A stretch of 62,094 bases of DNA from Flavobacteriales bacterium (lineage in GTDB: Bacteria; Bacteroidota; Bacteroidia; Flavobacteriales; UBA7312), in NCBI GenBank assembly GCA_002714805.1, contig PAYK01000010.1, forward strand, positions 96,238 to 158,331, given 5' to 3'. Numbering within the stretch: position 1 is the stretch's first letter; every line of letters begins with the position of its first letter. Shown one piece after another: positions 27,262 through 38,644 of the stretch. The translations under genes and the position numbers were made by a program. The notes beneath the pieces are model-generated. The model was not told the origin of the DNA, searched no databases, and was given only the letters and a program-made list of their open reading frames with translations.

Positions 27262-28551
27262 ATGGCTTATTTTTTTACGTCAGAATCAGTATCAGAAGGA
27301 CATCCAGACAAAGTAGCTGATCAAATATCGGATGCACTATTGGATAATTTTTTAGCCCAAGACCAAGACTCAAAAGTGGCTTGCGAAACTCTAGTAACCA
27401 CCGGTCTTACCGTACTCAGCGGAGAAGTGAAGACTTCGGCCTATGTAGATGTACAAAAAGTTGCTAGAAAGGTTATTAGTAAAATAGGCTATAATAAATC
27501 CGAATATCAGTTCGATGCCGATAGTTGTGGTGTGATTTCTGCTATACACGAACAATCGGCAGACATAAATCAAGGCGTAGAAGCCAACAAAGGCTTACAC
27601 GCAGAACAAGGTGCTGGTGATCAAGGAATGATGTTTGGCTATGCCACTGATGAAACTGACAACTATATGCCTTTGGCCCTAGATTTGTCGCACCGTATTC
27701 TAATTGAATTAGCAGCAATTAGACGTGAAGGTAAAGAGATGACCTACCTAAGACCAGATTCTAAATCTCAGGTTACTATAGAATATAGCGACGACAACCA
27801 ACCTATTCGTATAGAGGCTATTGTAGTATCTACCCAGCACGATGAGTTCATTTTACCAAAAAATTCGAGCCCTACCGCAATTAGGGAAGCTGATGAAGCT
27901 ATGCAGCAGCAAATAGAGGAAGATGTAAAAAATATTCTTATTCCTAAAGTAAAAGCTAAATTGGAAGAACGCCAACAACAATTGTTTGATAACGAAAAAT
28001 ACCACGTTAACCCTACTGGCAAATTTGTAATTGGCGGTCCTCATGGCGATACAGGTTTAACAGGACGAAAAATTATTGTTGATACTTATGGCGGCAAAGG
28101 CGCACATGGTGGAGGTGCATTTTCAGGTAAAGACCCTTCTAAAGTCGACCGTTCGGCAGCCTATGCCACTCGTCATATTGCTAAAAATTTAGTTGCTGCA
28201 GGATTGTGCAAACAAGTATTAGTGCAAGTATCCTATGCTATTGGTGTAGCTAAACCAATGGGGATTTTTATAGATACTTATGGAACTTCCAAAGTAGATT
28301 TTTCTGATGGGGAGATTGCTAAAACTATAGAAAATATTTTTGACATGCGCCCAGCAGCTATCATAGAACGTCTTAAACTTAAAAATCCAATCTATCAGGA
28401 GACAGCAGCCTACGGACATATGGGAAGAACACCACAAACTAAAACTTTCTCTTTCAATGTAGAAGGACAAACTAAGAAAATGTCTTTAGAAACTTTCACT
28501 TGGGAAAAATTGGATTACGTGGATAAGGTGAAAGCAACTTTTGGATTGTAA
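27262..28551 (+). CDS. metK: S-adenosylmethionine synthetase
   Basis: MetK makes SAM from methionine and ATP in the cytoplasm. Landmarks are [20 protein letters not shown] at the N-terminus, the ATP-binding [16 protein letters not shown], and the P-loop-like [25 protein letters not shown] (conserved block around residue 275-300). The 429 residues fit. Together with ahcY it covers synthesis and recycling of the methyl donor. It is probably regulated by the S-box-like leader upstream. Confidence 0.97.
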   Translation: MAYFFTSESVSEGHPDKVADQISDALLDNFLAQDQDSKVACETLVTTGLTVLSGEVKTSAYVDVQKVARKVISKIGYNKSEYQFDADSCGVISAIHEQSADINQGVEANKGLHAEQGAGDQGMMFGYATDETDNYMPLALDLSHRILIELAAIRREGKEMTYLRPDSKSQVTIEYSDDNQPIRIEAIVVSTQHDEFILPKNSSPTAIREADEAMQQQIEEDVKNILIPKVKAKLEERQQQLFDNEKYHVNPTGKFVIGGPHGDTGLTGRKIIVDTYGGKGAHGGGAFSGKDPSKVDRSAAYATRHIAKNLVAAGLCKQVLVQVSYAIGVAKPMGIFIDTYGTSKVDFSDGEIAKTIENIFDMRPAAIIERLKLKNPIYQETAAYGHMGRTPQTKTFSFNVEGQTKKMSLETFTWEKLDYVDKVKATFGL

Positions 28552-28591
28552 AGCACAACTCTGTCTTCCAATAAGCTCAGACATCGGTTAT

Positions 28592-29896
28592 TTACTTCTT
28601 CCTAAAGAAAATCTGAATAGGAACTCCGTTGAAGTTAAAACTCTCTCTCAGTTTATTTTCTATATATCGCTTATAAGGTTCTTTAATATACTGAGGTAAA
28701 TTGGCAAAAAAGGCAAAGGTTGGAGTCTTAGTTGGCAATTGTGTACAAAACTTAATGCGTATATATTTGCCTTTGGTAGCTGGTGGTGGATTTTGCTCTA
28801 TAAAGGGTAACATCACATCATTCAATTTAGAAGTGCTAATACGTACTTTTCTATATTCAGATACTTTAATGGCTATTTCTAGAGCTTTCAACAAACGTTG
28901 CTTAGTCAGCGCTGAAATAAATAATATAGGCACATCGGTAAAGGGTGCTATCTTTTCTCGTATTGCCTCCTCATAAGTTTTTGTTGTATGGGTATCTTTA
29001 TCCACCAAATCCCATTTATTCACTAGTATAACAATACCTTTTCTGTTTTTGTCTGCCAAATGAAAAATACTTTGATCTTGAGATTCAAAGCCTAGTGTGG
29101 CATCAATTAATAACAAACAGACATCTGAATATTCTATAGAACGTATGGAACGCATTACGGAATAAAACTCCAAATCTTCACTGACTTTTTTCTTCTTACG
29201 AACACCAGCAGTATCAACTAGTATAAAATCGTGTCCAAACTTAGTATAATGTGTATCCAAAGAGTCTCGTGTTGTTCCAGCAATATCAGTAACAATATTT
29301 CTTTGCTTACCCACAAGAGCATTGACAAAAGAGGACTTGCCCACATTAGGTCGTCCTACAATAGCAAAGCGAGGTAACTCGCTATCTTCCTCAACTTCAG
29401 CATCAGGTAATTTAGCTGTTAATTTATCTAGTAACTCTCCTGTTCCACTACCATTGATAGAAGATATACAGAAATAATCGCCCATACCTAAGACATACAG
29501 TTCAACGGCTTCTTGCATAATCTGACCGTTATCAACTTTATTAGCCACAAGAAAAACAGGCTTATCAGATTTCCTTAGGTGTTTAGCGACCGTCATATCC
29601 ATATCGGTAACACCTTGTTGGGCATCAACTAAAAAGAGTATTGCATTCGCCTCTTCTATAGCCAAATCTACTTGTTTGCGTATTTCGCCCTCAAAAATAT
29701 CGTCCGAACCAATAATATATCCGCCCGTATCAATGACAGAAAACTCCTTGCCATTCCAATCCGTCTTACCGTAGTGTCTATCGCGAGTGACACCACTGAC
29801 CGAATCCACTATGGCTTGTCGCTTTTGTATCAGCCTGTTGAAAAAGGTTGATTTCCCTACATTAGGACGTCCAACTATTGCTACTATATTTCCCAT
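28592..29896 (-). CDS. der: Ribosome biogenesis GTPase Der
   Basis: Der (EngA) has two tandem GTPase domains and acts in 50S assembly. Both P-loops are seen ([10 protein letters not shown] near residue 8 and [10 protein letters not shown] near 180), each with DTGG or DTAG and NKxD (VANKVD, LVNKWD) motifs, and a C-terminal KH-like domain ([19 protein letters not shown]). The 434 residues are normal. It follows era by 2 bases and is in the same ABC-F-era-der direction. Confidence 0.97.
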   Translation of the reverse strand: MGNIVAIVGRPNVGKSTFFNRLIQKRQAIVDSVSGVTRDRHYGKTDWNGKEFSVIDTGGYIIGSDDIFEGEIRKQVDLAIEEANAILFLVDAQQGVTDMDMTVAKHLRKSDKPVFLVANKVDNGQIMQEAVELYVLGMGDYFCISSINGSGTGELLDKLTAKLPDAEVEEDSELPRFAIVGRPNVGKSSFVNALVGKQRNIVTDIAGTTRDSLDTHYTKFGHDFILVDTAGVRKKKKVSEDLEFYSVMRSIRSIEYSDVCLLLIDATLGFESQDQSIFHLADKNRKGIVILVNKWDLVDKDTHTTKTYEEAIREKIAPFTDVPILFISALTKQRLLKALEIAIKVSEYRKVRISTSKLNDVMLPFIEQNPPPATKGKYIRIKFCTQLPTKTPTFAFFANLPQYIKEPYKRYIENKLRESFNFNGVPIQIFFRKK

Positions 29897-29898
29897 TT

Positions 29899-30783
29899 CT
29901 ATTGGTTATTGTAGCCGAATCGCTTCAGCTGTTTATCATCATCACGCCAACCTTTATTGACCTTGACATACAAGTCCAAAAATATCTTTTTCTGGAAAAA
30001 AGCTTCCATAGCTCTTCTTGACAATGTACCTATTTTCTTTAAGGCTCTTCCCTTGTGCCCTATAATAATCCCCTTTTGTGATTCTCTAGCAACAAAAATT
30101 ATCGCTCTTATTTTTATAATATCTTCTTCATCAAAAAACTCTTCTACTTCAATTTCTACAGAATATGGAATTTCCTTTTTGTAGTATTTGAGTATTTTTT
30201 CTCTAATAGTTTCGCTAACAAAAAAGCGTTCCGACTTATCGGTTAGAGTATCTTTTTCAAAATATGGCGACGATACGGGAAGTAAGGCTTTTATTCTTGC
30301 CATAACCAAATCCAAATTGAATTTGTTGAGTGCCGAAATAGGTAGTATCTCGGCATTAGGTAACAATTCTTTCCAAAATAGAATTTGCTCTTTGACAAAG
30401 TCTTGTTCTACCCTATCAATTTTGTTTAGCAATAGTAAAATTGGTAAATCGGTGTTTTTTAAACGCTCGAAAAGTTTCTCCTCTTTAAGCTCTTTTTCTC
30501 CCGTTTCTACCATGTATAACAATATATCTGCATCTTGAAAAGCACCGTGTACAAAATCCATCATATTTTCTTGCAACTTATAGGTTGGATTCATCACGCC
30601 AGGTGTATCTGAAAATACAATTTGGTGTTGCTCGTCATTAACGATACCCAATATACGATGTCTTGTAGTCTGTGCCTTTGATGTGATGATGGACAATCGC
30701 TCGCCTACCAAAGCATTCATTAGTGTAGATTTCCCAACATTGGGGTTACCTATAATATTTACATATCCTGCTTTATGCTCCAT
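29899..30783 (-). CDS. era: GTPase Era
   Basis: Era binds the 3' end of 16S rRNA and checks 30S maturation. The GTPase domain has [20 protein letters not shown] and LLNKID; the C-terminal KH domain carries [17 protein letters not shown]. The 294 residues match the family. It lies 1 base after the ABC-F stop and 2 bases before der, forming a compact ribosome-assembly run. Confidence 0.97.
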   Translation of the reverse strand: MEHKAGYVNIIGNPNVGKSTLMNALVGERLSIITSKAQTTRHRILGIVNDEQHQIVFSDTPGVMNPTYKLQENMMDFVHGAFQDADILLYMVETGEKELKEEKLFERLKNTDLPILLLLNKIDRVEQDFVKEQILFWKELLPNAEILPISALNKFNLDLVMARIKALLPVSSPYFEKDTLTDKSERFFVSETIREKILKYYKKEIPYSVEIEVEEFFDEEDIIKIRAIIFVARESQKGIIIGHKGRALKKIGTLSRRAMEAFFQKKIFLDLYVKVNKGWRDDDKQLKRFGYNNQ

Positions 30784-30784
30784 A

Positions 30785-32740
30785 TCAGAGAATTTCTCGT
30801 ATACGTTTTAATTCTTCTAAGCTTTCAATATTTTTCTCCCAATGGGAGATGTATTGCGCCAATTGTTGTTGCTTTTCTTGATAAGATTCAAAGAAATCTG
30901 CTTGCGAAGATAACTCTTTGTATCGGTCTGGCTGTGACAATTCTGCATCTAATGCTTTCAACTCCTTCTCTAAAGCCTCTACTGAACGCTCTAAATCACC
31001 TACTTTATTGGACGCTTTCTTGATATCTTTATCCAATTGCTTACGTTCTTGATAGCTTATTTTATTCTCTGAATCCTTAGATTTTGCAGAAGATGCTTTT
31101 TGCTTATTTTCTATTTCAAACTGTTTGAAGTCCACAACCTTCTTAGCATTCAAAAACTCATTGATATCACCTAAATATTCTTTTATGCCTTGGTCTTTAA
31201 ACTCATAAACTTTTTCACTTAGCCCTTGTAAAAAATCCCTATCGTGAGAAACAATAATTAGCGTGCCATCATATTTATTTAGAGCATTTTTTAAAATGTC
31301 TTTGGATACCATATCCAAATGATTAGTGGGCTCATCCATTATCAATAAATTAACAGGCTCTAGCAATAATTTACATAGAGCTACCCTAGCTCTCTCTCCA
31401 CCAGACAAGACTTTTATCTTCTTTTGTGCGGCATCGCCACTGAATAAAAAAGAACCTAACATATCCCTAACTCTTGGTCGGCTATGCTCATCGGCGGCAT
31501 CTTCAATTACTTGTATAATGGTCTTATTATCATCTAGTAACTCAGACTGATTCTGAGCATAATAGCCTACTTTAACTTGATGACCGTATTCGACTTGACC
31601 TTCAAAAGGAATATTATTTACAATTATTTTTGCTAAAGTAGTTTTACCCTCTCCATTTTTTCCTACAAAAGCTATTTTTTCGCCCCTTTCTAACAATAAG
31701 TCAATGCCTTTTAAGACTTCTAATTCATCATAACTTTTAGACACCTCATTAACTTTCAAAGTTACTTTTCCAGAATGAGGCGCAGGAGGAAATTTAAAAT
31801 GCATACTCGCCGTTTCATCTTGTTCTACTTCTATCATTTCCATTTTATCCAACTTCTTGATTAAGCTTTGAGCAAAAGAAGCTTTACTTTTCTTGTAACG
31901 AAACTTATCTATCAACATCTTAGTCTGTTTAACCTCTTTGTCTTGGTTTCTCTTAGACTGTATTTGCTTTTCTTTTCGGTCTTTTCTGAGCTCTACATAT
32001 TTGCTATAACTCGCCTTATAGTCAATGGCTTTACCTAAAATCAAATCAATGGTTCGGTTAGTAACAGCATCTAAAAATGCTTTATCGTGGGAAACTAAAA
32101 CAACTGCTCCAGAGTAGTTTTTAAGCCAACTTTCTAACCATACTATAGATTCAATGTCCAAGTGGTTGGTAGGCTCATCGAGTAATAATACATCTGGCTT
32201 ACTCAATAGTATTTTAGTAAGTTCTAGTCGCATACGCCATCCCCCACTAAACTCATTAGTCTGTCTAGAAAAATCAACCAATTGAAAGCCTAAACCCAAT
32301 AGCACTTGACTCATTTCAGACTGTATTGTATACCCCCCCAATAAGCCAAATCGCTCGTTCAAATCATTGAGGTCAGTAATGAGCTGCATATAGCCTTCGG
32401 TTTCGAAGTCGGTACGCTCACTCATTTCTAAGTTTATAGCGTTTATTTTTTCTTCCAGCTCTTTGATTTCTTTGAAGGCTAATTCGGCTTCTTGTTGTAC
32501 TGTACGCCCTTCCTCAAAATCTAAATCTTGACGCAAATAACCTAAAGTAGAATCGTTAGGAGTAGAAATGCTTCCCTCATTGGGAGATAGCTCACCAGAG
32601 AGTATCCGTAATAAAGTAGACTTGCCAGCACCGTTCTTTCCGACTAATCCAATGCGGTCGCCTTTATTGACCATAAAAGAAACCTTTTCAAAAAGCTCTT
32701 GTCCACCAAAAAATACCGATATGTTATTCGCCGAAATCAT
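30785..32740 (-). CDS. ABC-F family ATP-binding protein
   Basis: Two ABC domains are fused without membrane segments: Walker A GKNGAGKST and GKNGEGKTT, signatures FSGGWRMRLEL and LSGGERARVAL, and Walker B LLLDEPTNHLD and LIMDEPTNHLD. The C-terminal coiled coil (last about 80 residues) resembles Uup/YbiT. ABC-F proteins act at the ribosome. The start was moved to MISANNISVFFGG (32740), which fits the family better than the longest frame. It heads the era-der cluster and is near the initiator tRNA gene on the other strand. Confidence 0.92.
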   Translation of the reverse strand: MISANNISVFFGGQELFEKVSFMVNKGDRIGLVGKNGAGKSTLLRILSGELSPNEGSISTPNDSTLGYLRQDLDFEEGRTVQQEAELAFKEIKELEEKINAINLEMSERTDFETEGYMQLITDLNDLNERFGLLGGYTIQSEMSQVLLGLGFQLVDFSRQTNEFSGGWRMRLELTKILLSKPDVLLLDEPTNHLDIESIVWLESWLKNYSGAVVLVSHDKAFLDAVTNRTIDLILGKAIDYKASYSKYVELRKDRKEKQIQSKRNQDKEVKQTKMLIDKFRYKKSKASFAQSLIKKLDKMEMIEVEQDETASMHFKFPPAPHSGKVTLKVNEVSKSYDELEVLKGIDLLLERGEKIAFVGKNGEGKTTLAKIIVNNIPFEGQVEYGHQVKVGYYAQNQSELLDDNKTIIQVIEDAADEHSRPRVRDMLGSFLFSGDAAQKKIKVLSGGERARVALCKLLLEPVNLLIMDEPTNHLDMVSKDILKNALNKYDGTLIIVSHDRDFLQGLSEKVYEFKDQGIKEYLGDINEFLNAKKVVDFKQFEIENKQKASSAKSKDSENKISYQERKQLDKDIKKASNKVGDLERSVEALEKELKALDAELSQPDRYKELSSQADFFESYQEKQQQLAQYISHWEKNIESLEELKRIREIL

Positions 32741-32811
32741 AAGCACACAAAAATACACATTTTAGCACCTTATAAAATATGGATTTTTTTAGCAAAAACA
32801 CATATTTAATG

Positions 32812-32819
32812 TATATTTG
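32812..32819 (+). promoter_or_regulatory. Promoter box of initiator tRNA-Met
   Basis: TATATTTG is a full match to TAnnTTTG, 9 bases before the mature tRNA 5' end. Confidence 0.6.
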
Positions 32820-32828
32820 CGAATACAT

Positions 32829-32901
<73 letters not shown>

Positions 32902-32911
32902 CTATAGTAAC

Positions 32912-32946
32912 AAAACGGTTATACTTTAAAAGTATAACCGTTTTTT
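32912..32946 (+). terminator. Terminator of tRNA-Met
   Basis: Long stem AAAACGGTTATACTTT pairing with its complement around a very small A loop, followed by a T-run, directly after the tRNA. Confidence 0.88.
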
Positions 32947-33018
32947 ATATTCTCATCTAATTTTTTTAAAACGAGCCAGTATTTTCTTTTTCGTCGTATT
33001 CACCATACAACGAATAGT

Positions 33019-33510
33019 TTATTCTATTTTTAATAAAACAACAACATGTGCTGCTATACCCTTTTCTTTTCCAATAAAACCCATTTTTTCAGATGTTGTA
33101 GCTTTAATAGATAATTGATTAACATTTATTTTCATACAATTTGCAAGAACTTTTTGCATTTCTGGAACATAAGAATTGACTTTGGGATTTTCTAAGCAAA
33201 TTGTTGAATCTATATTGACAATCTCATAATTTTTTTTTCTTACTAATGCCATTACATTTCTTAATAATATCTTACTATCAACACCTTTATACTCAGGTGA
33301 ATTATCAGGAAAATGAAAACCTATATCTCGCATATTAGCAGCCCCCAATATAGCATCGCAAATAGAATGAATTAGAACATCAGCATCAGAATGTCCAACA
33401 GAACCCTTATTATGTAAAATATGAATACCACCTAGAATTAGGTCTTCTCCTAATTTTAGTTGATGAACATCATATCCATATCCAATTCTTATATTAAAAT
33501 TATTCTTCAA
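33019..33510 (-). CDS. ispF: 2-C-methyl-D-erythritol 2,4-cyclodiphosphate synthase
   Basis: IspF converts CDP-ME-2-phosphate to the cyclic diphosphate in the MEP isoprenoid pathway. Zinc ligands and active-site motifs appear as GYGYDVHQL (Asp and His) and GHSDADVLIHSICDA; the C-terminus KATTSEKMGFIGKEKGI is typical. The 163 residues match. It overlaps the porV stop by 11 bases, so it is probably co-transcribed with porU-porV. Confidence 0.96.
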   Translation of the reverse strand: MKNNFNIRIGYGYDVHQLKLGEDLILGGIHILHNKGSVGHSDADVLIHSICDAILGAANMRDIGFHFPDNSPEYKGVDSKILLRNVMALVRKKNYEIVNIDSTICLENPKVNSYVPEMQKVLANCMKINVNQLSIKATTSEKMGFIGKEKGIAAHVVVLLKIE

Positions 33511-34690
33511 TTTCTTCTATAGCGTTAAAATCAAAAGTTAGAGCAAATCTTAGAGTATTTGATAATGGATTTACTGCATTAACCTCATCTCTACCTTGAA
33601 TTGGAATTAGATATGAAAAATCTAATCCAAAGACATTGTATCTTAATCCTGCACCTAAAGTAAAAAACTGTCGATCACCTTTTGTTGGATGCTCATAGAA
33701 AAAACCTGAACGGACTGCAAACTGTTGATCATACCAATATTCTAAACCTGTAGAATATATTAACTCTCTGATTTCTCGATCTCCAATAGGAGCATCTGAG
33801 AAAGATTGAAAAATACCGCTTATAACTGAAACATTTGGATCTTGTCCACTAATAATATCGCCATCATCATTATAAATCGGAGGTGTAGGAACAAGTAGCT
33901 TGTTTATATTAAATTCAAATGCCAAAGAATTATAATCATCAAGCTCTGTTGACAAAGAAGATCCAAGTCTAAGGTTTGTTGGAATAAAATCTTTATCAAT
34001 AGTTTCTGTATATGAGACCTTTGCTCCAATATTAGATATATTCATACCAATTGCCCAATTCATTTGTTGGCTAGCTAATCTAATTTCTTTTGTAAAATAT
34101 CCTGATATATCACCAGCTACAGTATTTGCAGGTTTAGTAGCTAATGTACCGACTTGTTGACCACCGGTTAAATTTGAATAAACATATCTCAGTGAAACTC
34201 CCGTGGAAAAATAGGGTGATAGTTTGAGTGAATATGCGCCATCTAACGAAAATTCATTAGGGCTAAAAGATCCTAAGGGATTGTTATTTGCATCGGTAAA
34301 ATTAATCTCACCTAAAGTAAAATATCTTAGCGAAAAACCTATAGCCTGATTATCATCCAACCTTTTATATCCAGATAAATAAGATAAATTGATGTCAGGA
34401 ACTAATGATTTTAGCCATGGAGTATAACACACTGAAAAACCAATATCATTGTCAATAAAAGCATATTTAGCAGGATTCCAATGCATAGACATTGCATCAG
34501 GAGAGGATGCTACACCTACATCTCCCATACCTCCTGATTTAGCATCAGGGCTAATTATTAAAAAAGGAACAGAGGTTGTGATTGTATTTAACCAATTATC
34601 AAGATTGTCGGATTGTTGAGAAAATACATTAACTGATAAGGTTGAAAATAATATAATTAAGATAGAAAAGCAATTCCTAATTTTATTCAT
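33500..34690 (-). CDS. porV: Type IX secretion outer-membrane protein PorV
   Basis: PorV (LptO) is an outer-membrane beta-barrel that carries T9SS cargo from the translocon to the PorU sortase. The 396-residue protein has a signal peptide (ending VFSQQ), the family opening SVPFLIISPDAKSGGMGDVGVASSPDAMSMHWNPAK (seen in parts near residues 40-75), and the barrel ending region GAGLRYNVFGLDFSYLIP. It is adjacent to porU, the usual pairing. A paralogue lies at 2280-3311. Confidence 0.94.
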   Translation of the reverse strand: MNKIRNCFSILIILFSTLSVNVFSQQSDNLDNWLNTITTSVPFLIISPDAKSGGMGDVGVASSPDAMSMHWNPAKYAFIDNDIGFSVCYTPWLKSLVPDINLSYLSGYKRLDDNQAIGFSLRYFTLGEINFTDANNNPLGSFSPNEFSLDGAYSLKLSPYFSTGVSLRYVYSNLTGGQQVGTLATKPANTVAGDISGYFTKEIRLASQQMNWAIGMNISNIGAKVSYTETIDKDFIPTNLRLGSSLSTELDDYNSLAFEFNINKLLVPTPPIYNDDGDIISGQDPNVSVISGIFQSFSDAPIGDREIRELIYSTGLEYWYDQQFAVRSGFFYEHPTKGDRQFFTLGAGLRYNVFGLDFSYLIPIQGRDEVNAVNPLSNTLRFALTFDFNAIEEIEE

Positions 34691-34746
34691 TTGAATGAAA
34701 TAATTTAATTAACAAATATAAACATTAAACACCAATAACGATTAAT

Positions 34747-37700
34747 TTAATTTATTAGTATTAATCTACCAGAATTATTACTTACTTCACCACTTGAAAG
34801 AGAAGCAAATAAAGAGAATATATAAACTCCAGGCTTGAGTTTTACACCTGTATCAGATTTTCCATCCCATTGAATTGGTCCATATTTATACCCATTGGGT
34901 ATAATATTGTCTTTTATTTCCTTTACAACATTTCCTTTCAAATCAATAATTCTTAATACTATTTTCATTTCTTCATTGTTTTGATTATGATCAAAATAAA
35001 AAGATGTATAATCAAATACAGGATTTGGATAATTTAATAGATTTTGTATGGTTAGATTATTTGAGGATATAACAGTAAATTCTATATTTTCTTGTGAAGA
35101 ATTATTATGCACATCCCATACCCTAACAGTTAGGGTATGATTTCCTTCTGATAGTGTATTAAATGGGTAGTCTATAATTCCACTCTTGAAGCTATTAATA
35201 TCAGATTCGTAAAAATCATTTAGCACGATTGGGCTAGCAGATTCTTGATCTAAAATTGCTAACATATCATGTCCTATCCCATTTCCTACTGTGTTGATCC
35301 CACTTTCGTCATATAACATAGCATATAATGACGGATTTTTGTCTGTTATACCTCCAGATATAAAATTCGTATCGTTCATAAATAAAGCAATTCGAGGCCC
35401 ATCATAATCATCTATATATTCTGAAGATGTTCCTCCAATTACCATATCTAAATTATAACCATAAGCATCAAATAATTCATCTTCAACTAATCCTTTTGCA
35501 TAAAGACTAATTTTTCCGTTTCCGTAATCATAATTTATATCTTTAGGAACAATAAATGAAAATGAAAATTCCCCATTTTCAACTGAAGATTTTCCTTTAA
35601 AAATTAGATTTTTTTGTAAATCAAATACAAAAACAGGAGATTCGTCCTGACCAAGTGTTTGATAGTCTCTAGGTTTATCAAATACTTTTGGATAAACTAT
35701 ACCATTAAAATTATTTAGTTTAATACCATTACTTTGTATTTCGCCTGAAATAGTGACCATCCCTAGTGCTTTAGCACTATCCTGAATTTGATTTAAAACG
35801 ATATTATATTTTGGATATGCTAATTGTAAGGCAGGATCACCCAATAATGTAAAATTCCTGTGATTTGTATTAGAAACATCAATGACATTATTTTTAGTTC
35901 TGATTAACACATCTCCTAACCTACTAGAGTTTTTATCATCGTCTGTAAAAATATTTTCTAAAAAAGCAGTATTTAAATCTAAATTACTTCCAGTAAAAAC
36001 TACTCTTGAAGTGGTCAAAAGTGCTATTGCTCCTCCATTTTTTTTAAGAAAAACTTGTTCACCTGCTGAAACGCGATCTGGATCATCATATCTACTAAAT
36101 TCACAAGTGGCTGTCATAAAAAGAGGTAATTTGTTTTCATTTCTCCATGAATTTATGTCGTCAATTTCTAAAATTCTTTCGTGAGCCCATCCCATTTCTC
36201 CACCATGTCCAGTGTAATTAACTAAAAACATCCCTTTATTTATTGCATCAGAAATTGCATCATTTACACTTTTACAACGTTGACCACCGGTCGATGATTC
36301 CTGTTGGTATGCATCTAAATATATTTTATCTACGTTATATGACGGATAATTAATTGTAATAAAATCAGCGAGTTGTTCAGCCTGTAAGGAATGAACTGTT
36401 TCTATTTCGTCATTATCATCTCCAACAAAACACATATTTAATCGCCAATCACCATATGACTCATTTGAGCTATAAGATATTACTTTATCTACAGCAATTT
36501 TTGCTTCTGCTTCAGTTTGAACAGGAAATCTTCCTACACCAATATCCAAAAATGGAATATTTTCAGCATTAGATAAAATACTTTCTTCATCATCTAGTAA
36601 TGCAAAAAAATCATCTGACACATAAGAATAAAGTTCGTTGGTTGAATTATTCGACTGATATGATATCACAAAATTAGTATTATTTAAAAGTCTATTTTTT
36701 GGATCATAAGAAGCATCACCAAACAACAATAAATACCTTAATGGGGTTTCCTGTTCGTAAAGCATTTTTGCAAAATCTCTAATAGCAGAAACATCTTGAC
36801 GACCTGATGAGAATTCGTTAAAAATTTGCTGTGGAGTAACAACCTCAACATTTAAATTATTATCCCTGTGAAAATTTGCTAATCTATTAGCTTGCTCTAA
36901 AAATAAATTTGGCGAAATAATTAAATAATCAACATCTCTAAGTGAATGGAGGTTTTGATTTGTAACCTGACCTATTAAATTGGGTGATAAATAAGCTTCA
37001 TTAAATGCTATAAATTCTTTTAATGTATCGGTTAAAATATTAAAAGATAGAATCGAGCCTGAGTTTTGTAAATCTATTGATTGAGGTGAAAGTGGCAAGG
37101 TAACATCCCAAACATTAGTAGATTGTGAGAAATTGGAAATTTGAAATTGACTAACATTATTTGATTTCACTGAAGATAAAGATCTAAAAGACATTTGATT
37201 ACCAGATAATTTTAAATTCCTGTGAGCATTAACTTCAATATAGTCAATATATCCCTTAGCTAAAGTCGATTGACTATTAAACTCTAATTCAAGTTCTATT
37301 TCATCAGATGTTGGGCTAATTTCCTTTTCAAAAACTTTCAGGTTGGCTTTATTGTAGCTTCCACTAATTCCTGAAATTGATATGTTTTGACTTAACATAC
37401 CTGATGCATTAATTGTAAAATTAGAATTATATGGGGCTGGTGAATTAGCTGCCAAAGCTATTTTTAAATTAACTTCATCAATTATATTAGGGAAATCAAA
37501 GTAAAACGATTTGGAATCAACTAAATCAAAAACATCTCCGTACCAATTTTTACCAGATTTAACAAAATTCACCTCATCATTTTCGTGAATTTTATAATCA
37601 TCAAAACTTGTGATTGTTGTATCATAGTAAGACAATGATTGAAATGAATTTATGCGCTTTCCCTCACCCAAATCAGCAGTAATAAAGTAATAACTACTGT

Positions 37701-38463
37701 TGTCGTAATAATGTTGTTGATGACTAAAAAATCCTGAATCATTAATCTTCCACTGATTTGGTGACTGACCATAAAATAATATATAGTCATTTTCATCAAA
37801 AACACCGTCATTCTGACCAACTAATTGTATTGCTAGTTCTTCTAAATCAACAGTTCTATCAGAAAAATTATCAATTGGCAATAATCCTCCGGGGTGTCCA
37901 TAAATTCTTAAATTCTTAGGGTTTAATGTAGAAACATCAAAACCTAAAGTTTCTAAATCTTGATATGACAATCTATAAATACCATCAGTATTTAAGCTAA
38001 TTTTATACCAATTTCCTGATGACAGTACAGAATTATCAATTGAAGCATTAGTATTTTTTAAAACCTGTGAGTTTGAACAATTTAATTCTATTTCTAAAAA
38101 AAGTATTTTTTTAAAATGATTATTTGTTTTTACAAATGGGAAAATTTCTCCTCTTACAATAAGTTGCTTATTCTTAGTACCACTTTTAAAACTTAAATTT
38201 GGAATTGAATCAACATTTAAATCTTTTATTATGTTTATTTCAGAAGAATCACAAGGAACATATATTATATTATTAATAATAACATCAACATTAGTATTGC
38301 AGTCTGACTTTTGAAATTCAAAAATAAAATTTTGAGACTTTGAATCATTGACAGTGATTAAGTCATTTTCTAGTTTGTAATCAAGAAAATGATATTGGGT
38401 GTTCTGCGCATATAGATCTAAGTGTAAAAGCGTAATAAAAATTATCGTAAAAAAATAATACAT
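34747..38463 (-). CDS. porU: Type IX secretion system sortase PorU
   Basis: PorU is the gingipain-like C25 peptidase that removes the T9SS sorting domain and attaches cargo at the cell surface. The 1238-residue protein has a signal peptide (residues 1-19) and an N-terminal region. The C25 domain lies in its central part, with catalytic His753 in YTGHGGEMGW and Cys787 in TATCEFSRYDDP. A C-terminal sorting-like beta-domain (YPNPVFDYTSFY, WDGKSDTGVKLKPGVYIF) is present, as in known PorU. It is followed by porV. Confidence 0.95.
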   Translation of the reverse strand: MYYFFTIIFITLLHLDLYAQNTQYHFLDYKLENDLITVNDSKSQNFIFEFQKSDCNTNVDVIINNIIYVPCDSSEINIIKDLNVDSIPNLSFKSGTKNKQLIVRGEIFPFVKTNNHFKKILFLEIELNCSNSQVLKNTNASIDNSVLSSGNWYKISLNTDGIYRLSYQDLETLGFDVSTLNPKNLRIYGHPGGLLPIDNFSDRTVDLEELAIQLVGQNDGVFDENDYILFYGQSPNQWKINDSGFFSHQQHYYDNSSYYFITADLGEGKRINSFQSLSYYDTTITSFDDYKIHENDEVNFVKSGKNWYGDVFDLVDSKSFYFDFPNIIDEVNLKIALAANSPAPYNSNFTINASGMLSQNISISGISGSYNKANLKVFEKEISPTSDEIELELEFNSQSTLAKGYIDYIEVNAHRNLKLSGNQMSFRSLSSVKSNNVSQFQISNFSQSTNVWDVTLPLSPQSIDLQNSGSILSFNILTDTLKEFIAFNEAYLSPNLIGQVTNQNLHSLRDVDYLIISPNLFLEQANRLANFHRDNNLNVEVVTPQQIFNEFSSGRQDVSAIRDFAKMLYEQETPLRYLLLFGDASYDPKNRLLNNTNFVISYQSNNSTNELYSYVSDDFFALLDDEESILSNAENIPFLDIGVGRFPVQTEAEAKIAVDKVISYSSNESYGDWRLNMCFVGDDNDEIETVHSLQAEQLADFITINYPSYNVDKIYLDAYQQESSTGGQRCKSVNDAISDAINKGMFLVNYTGHGGEMGWAHERILEIDDINSWRNENKLPLFMTATCEFSRYDDPDRVSAGEQVFLKKNGGAIALLTTSRVVFTGSNLDLNTAFLENIFTDDDKNSSRLGDVLIRTKNNVIDVSNTNHRNFTLLGDPALQLAYPKYNIVLNQIQDSAKALGMVTISGEIQSNGIKLNNFNGIVYPKVFDKPRDYQTLGQDESPVFVFDLQKNLIFKGKSSVENGEFSFSFIVPKDINYDYGNGKISLYAKGLVEDELFDAYGYNLDMVIGGTSSEYIDDYDGPRIALFMNDTNFISGGITDKNPSLYAMLYDESGINTVGNGIGHDMLAILDQESASPIVLNDFYESDINSFKSGIIDYPFNTLSEGNHTLTVRVWDVHNNSSQENIEFTVISSNNLTIQNLLNYPNPVFDYTSFYFDHNQNNEEMKIVLRIIDLKGNVVKEIKDNIIPNGYKYGPIQWDGKSDTGVKLKPGVYIFSLFASLSSGEVSNNSGRLILIN

Positions 38464-38611
38464 ATTAAATGTTGAAATTCAAATTCAAATTTAGCTTATA
38501 TGAATGTAAGTTACACTAAAATTTATAATTATATAATATTATCAGAACGATGAAAATTTTAACATATTATCTATTGAACAATATAAATTGACAGTTGTAA
38601 GAATATTTTTT

Positions 38612-38619
38612 TATTTTTG
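38612..38619 (+). promoter_or_regulatory. Putative promoter box of porP/sprF-gldJ
   Basis: TATTTTTG matches TAnnTTTG, with a TTG at 38588-38590 spaced 21 bases upstream. It lies within the longest reading frame, so the downstream ATG at 38645 is the better start. Confidence 0.5.
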
Positions 38620-38644
38620 TTTGCTACTAAAATCAGTATCCCCA

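Noticed and set aside
38588-38644. Upstream start for the PorP/SprF-like gene
   Set aside because: The extension overlaps the -33/-7 promoter elements and precedes a clear signal peptide starting at 38645.
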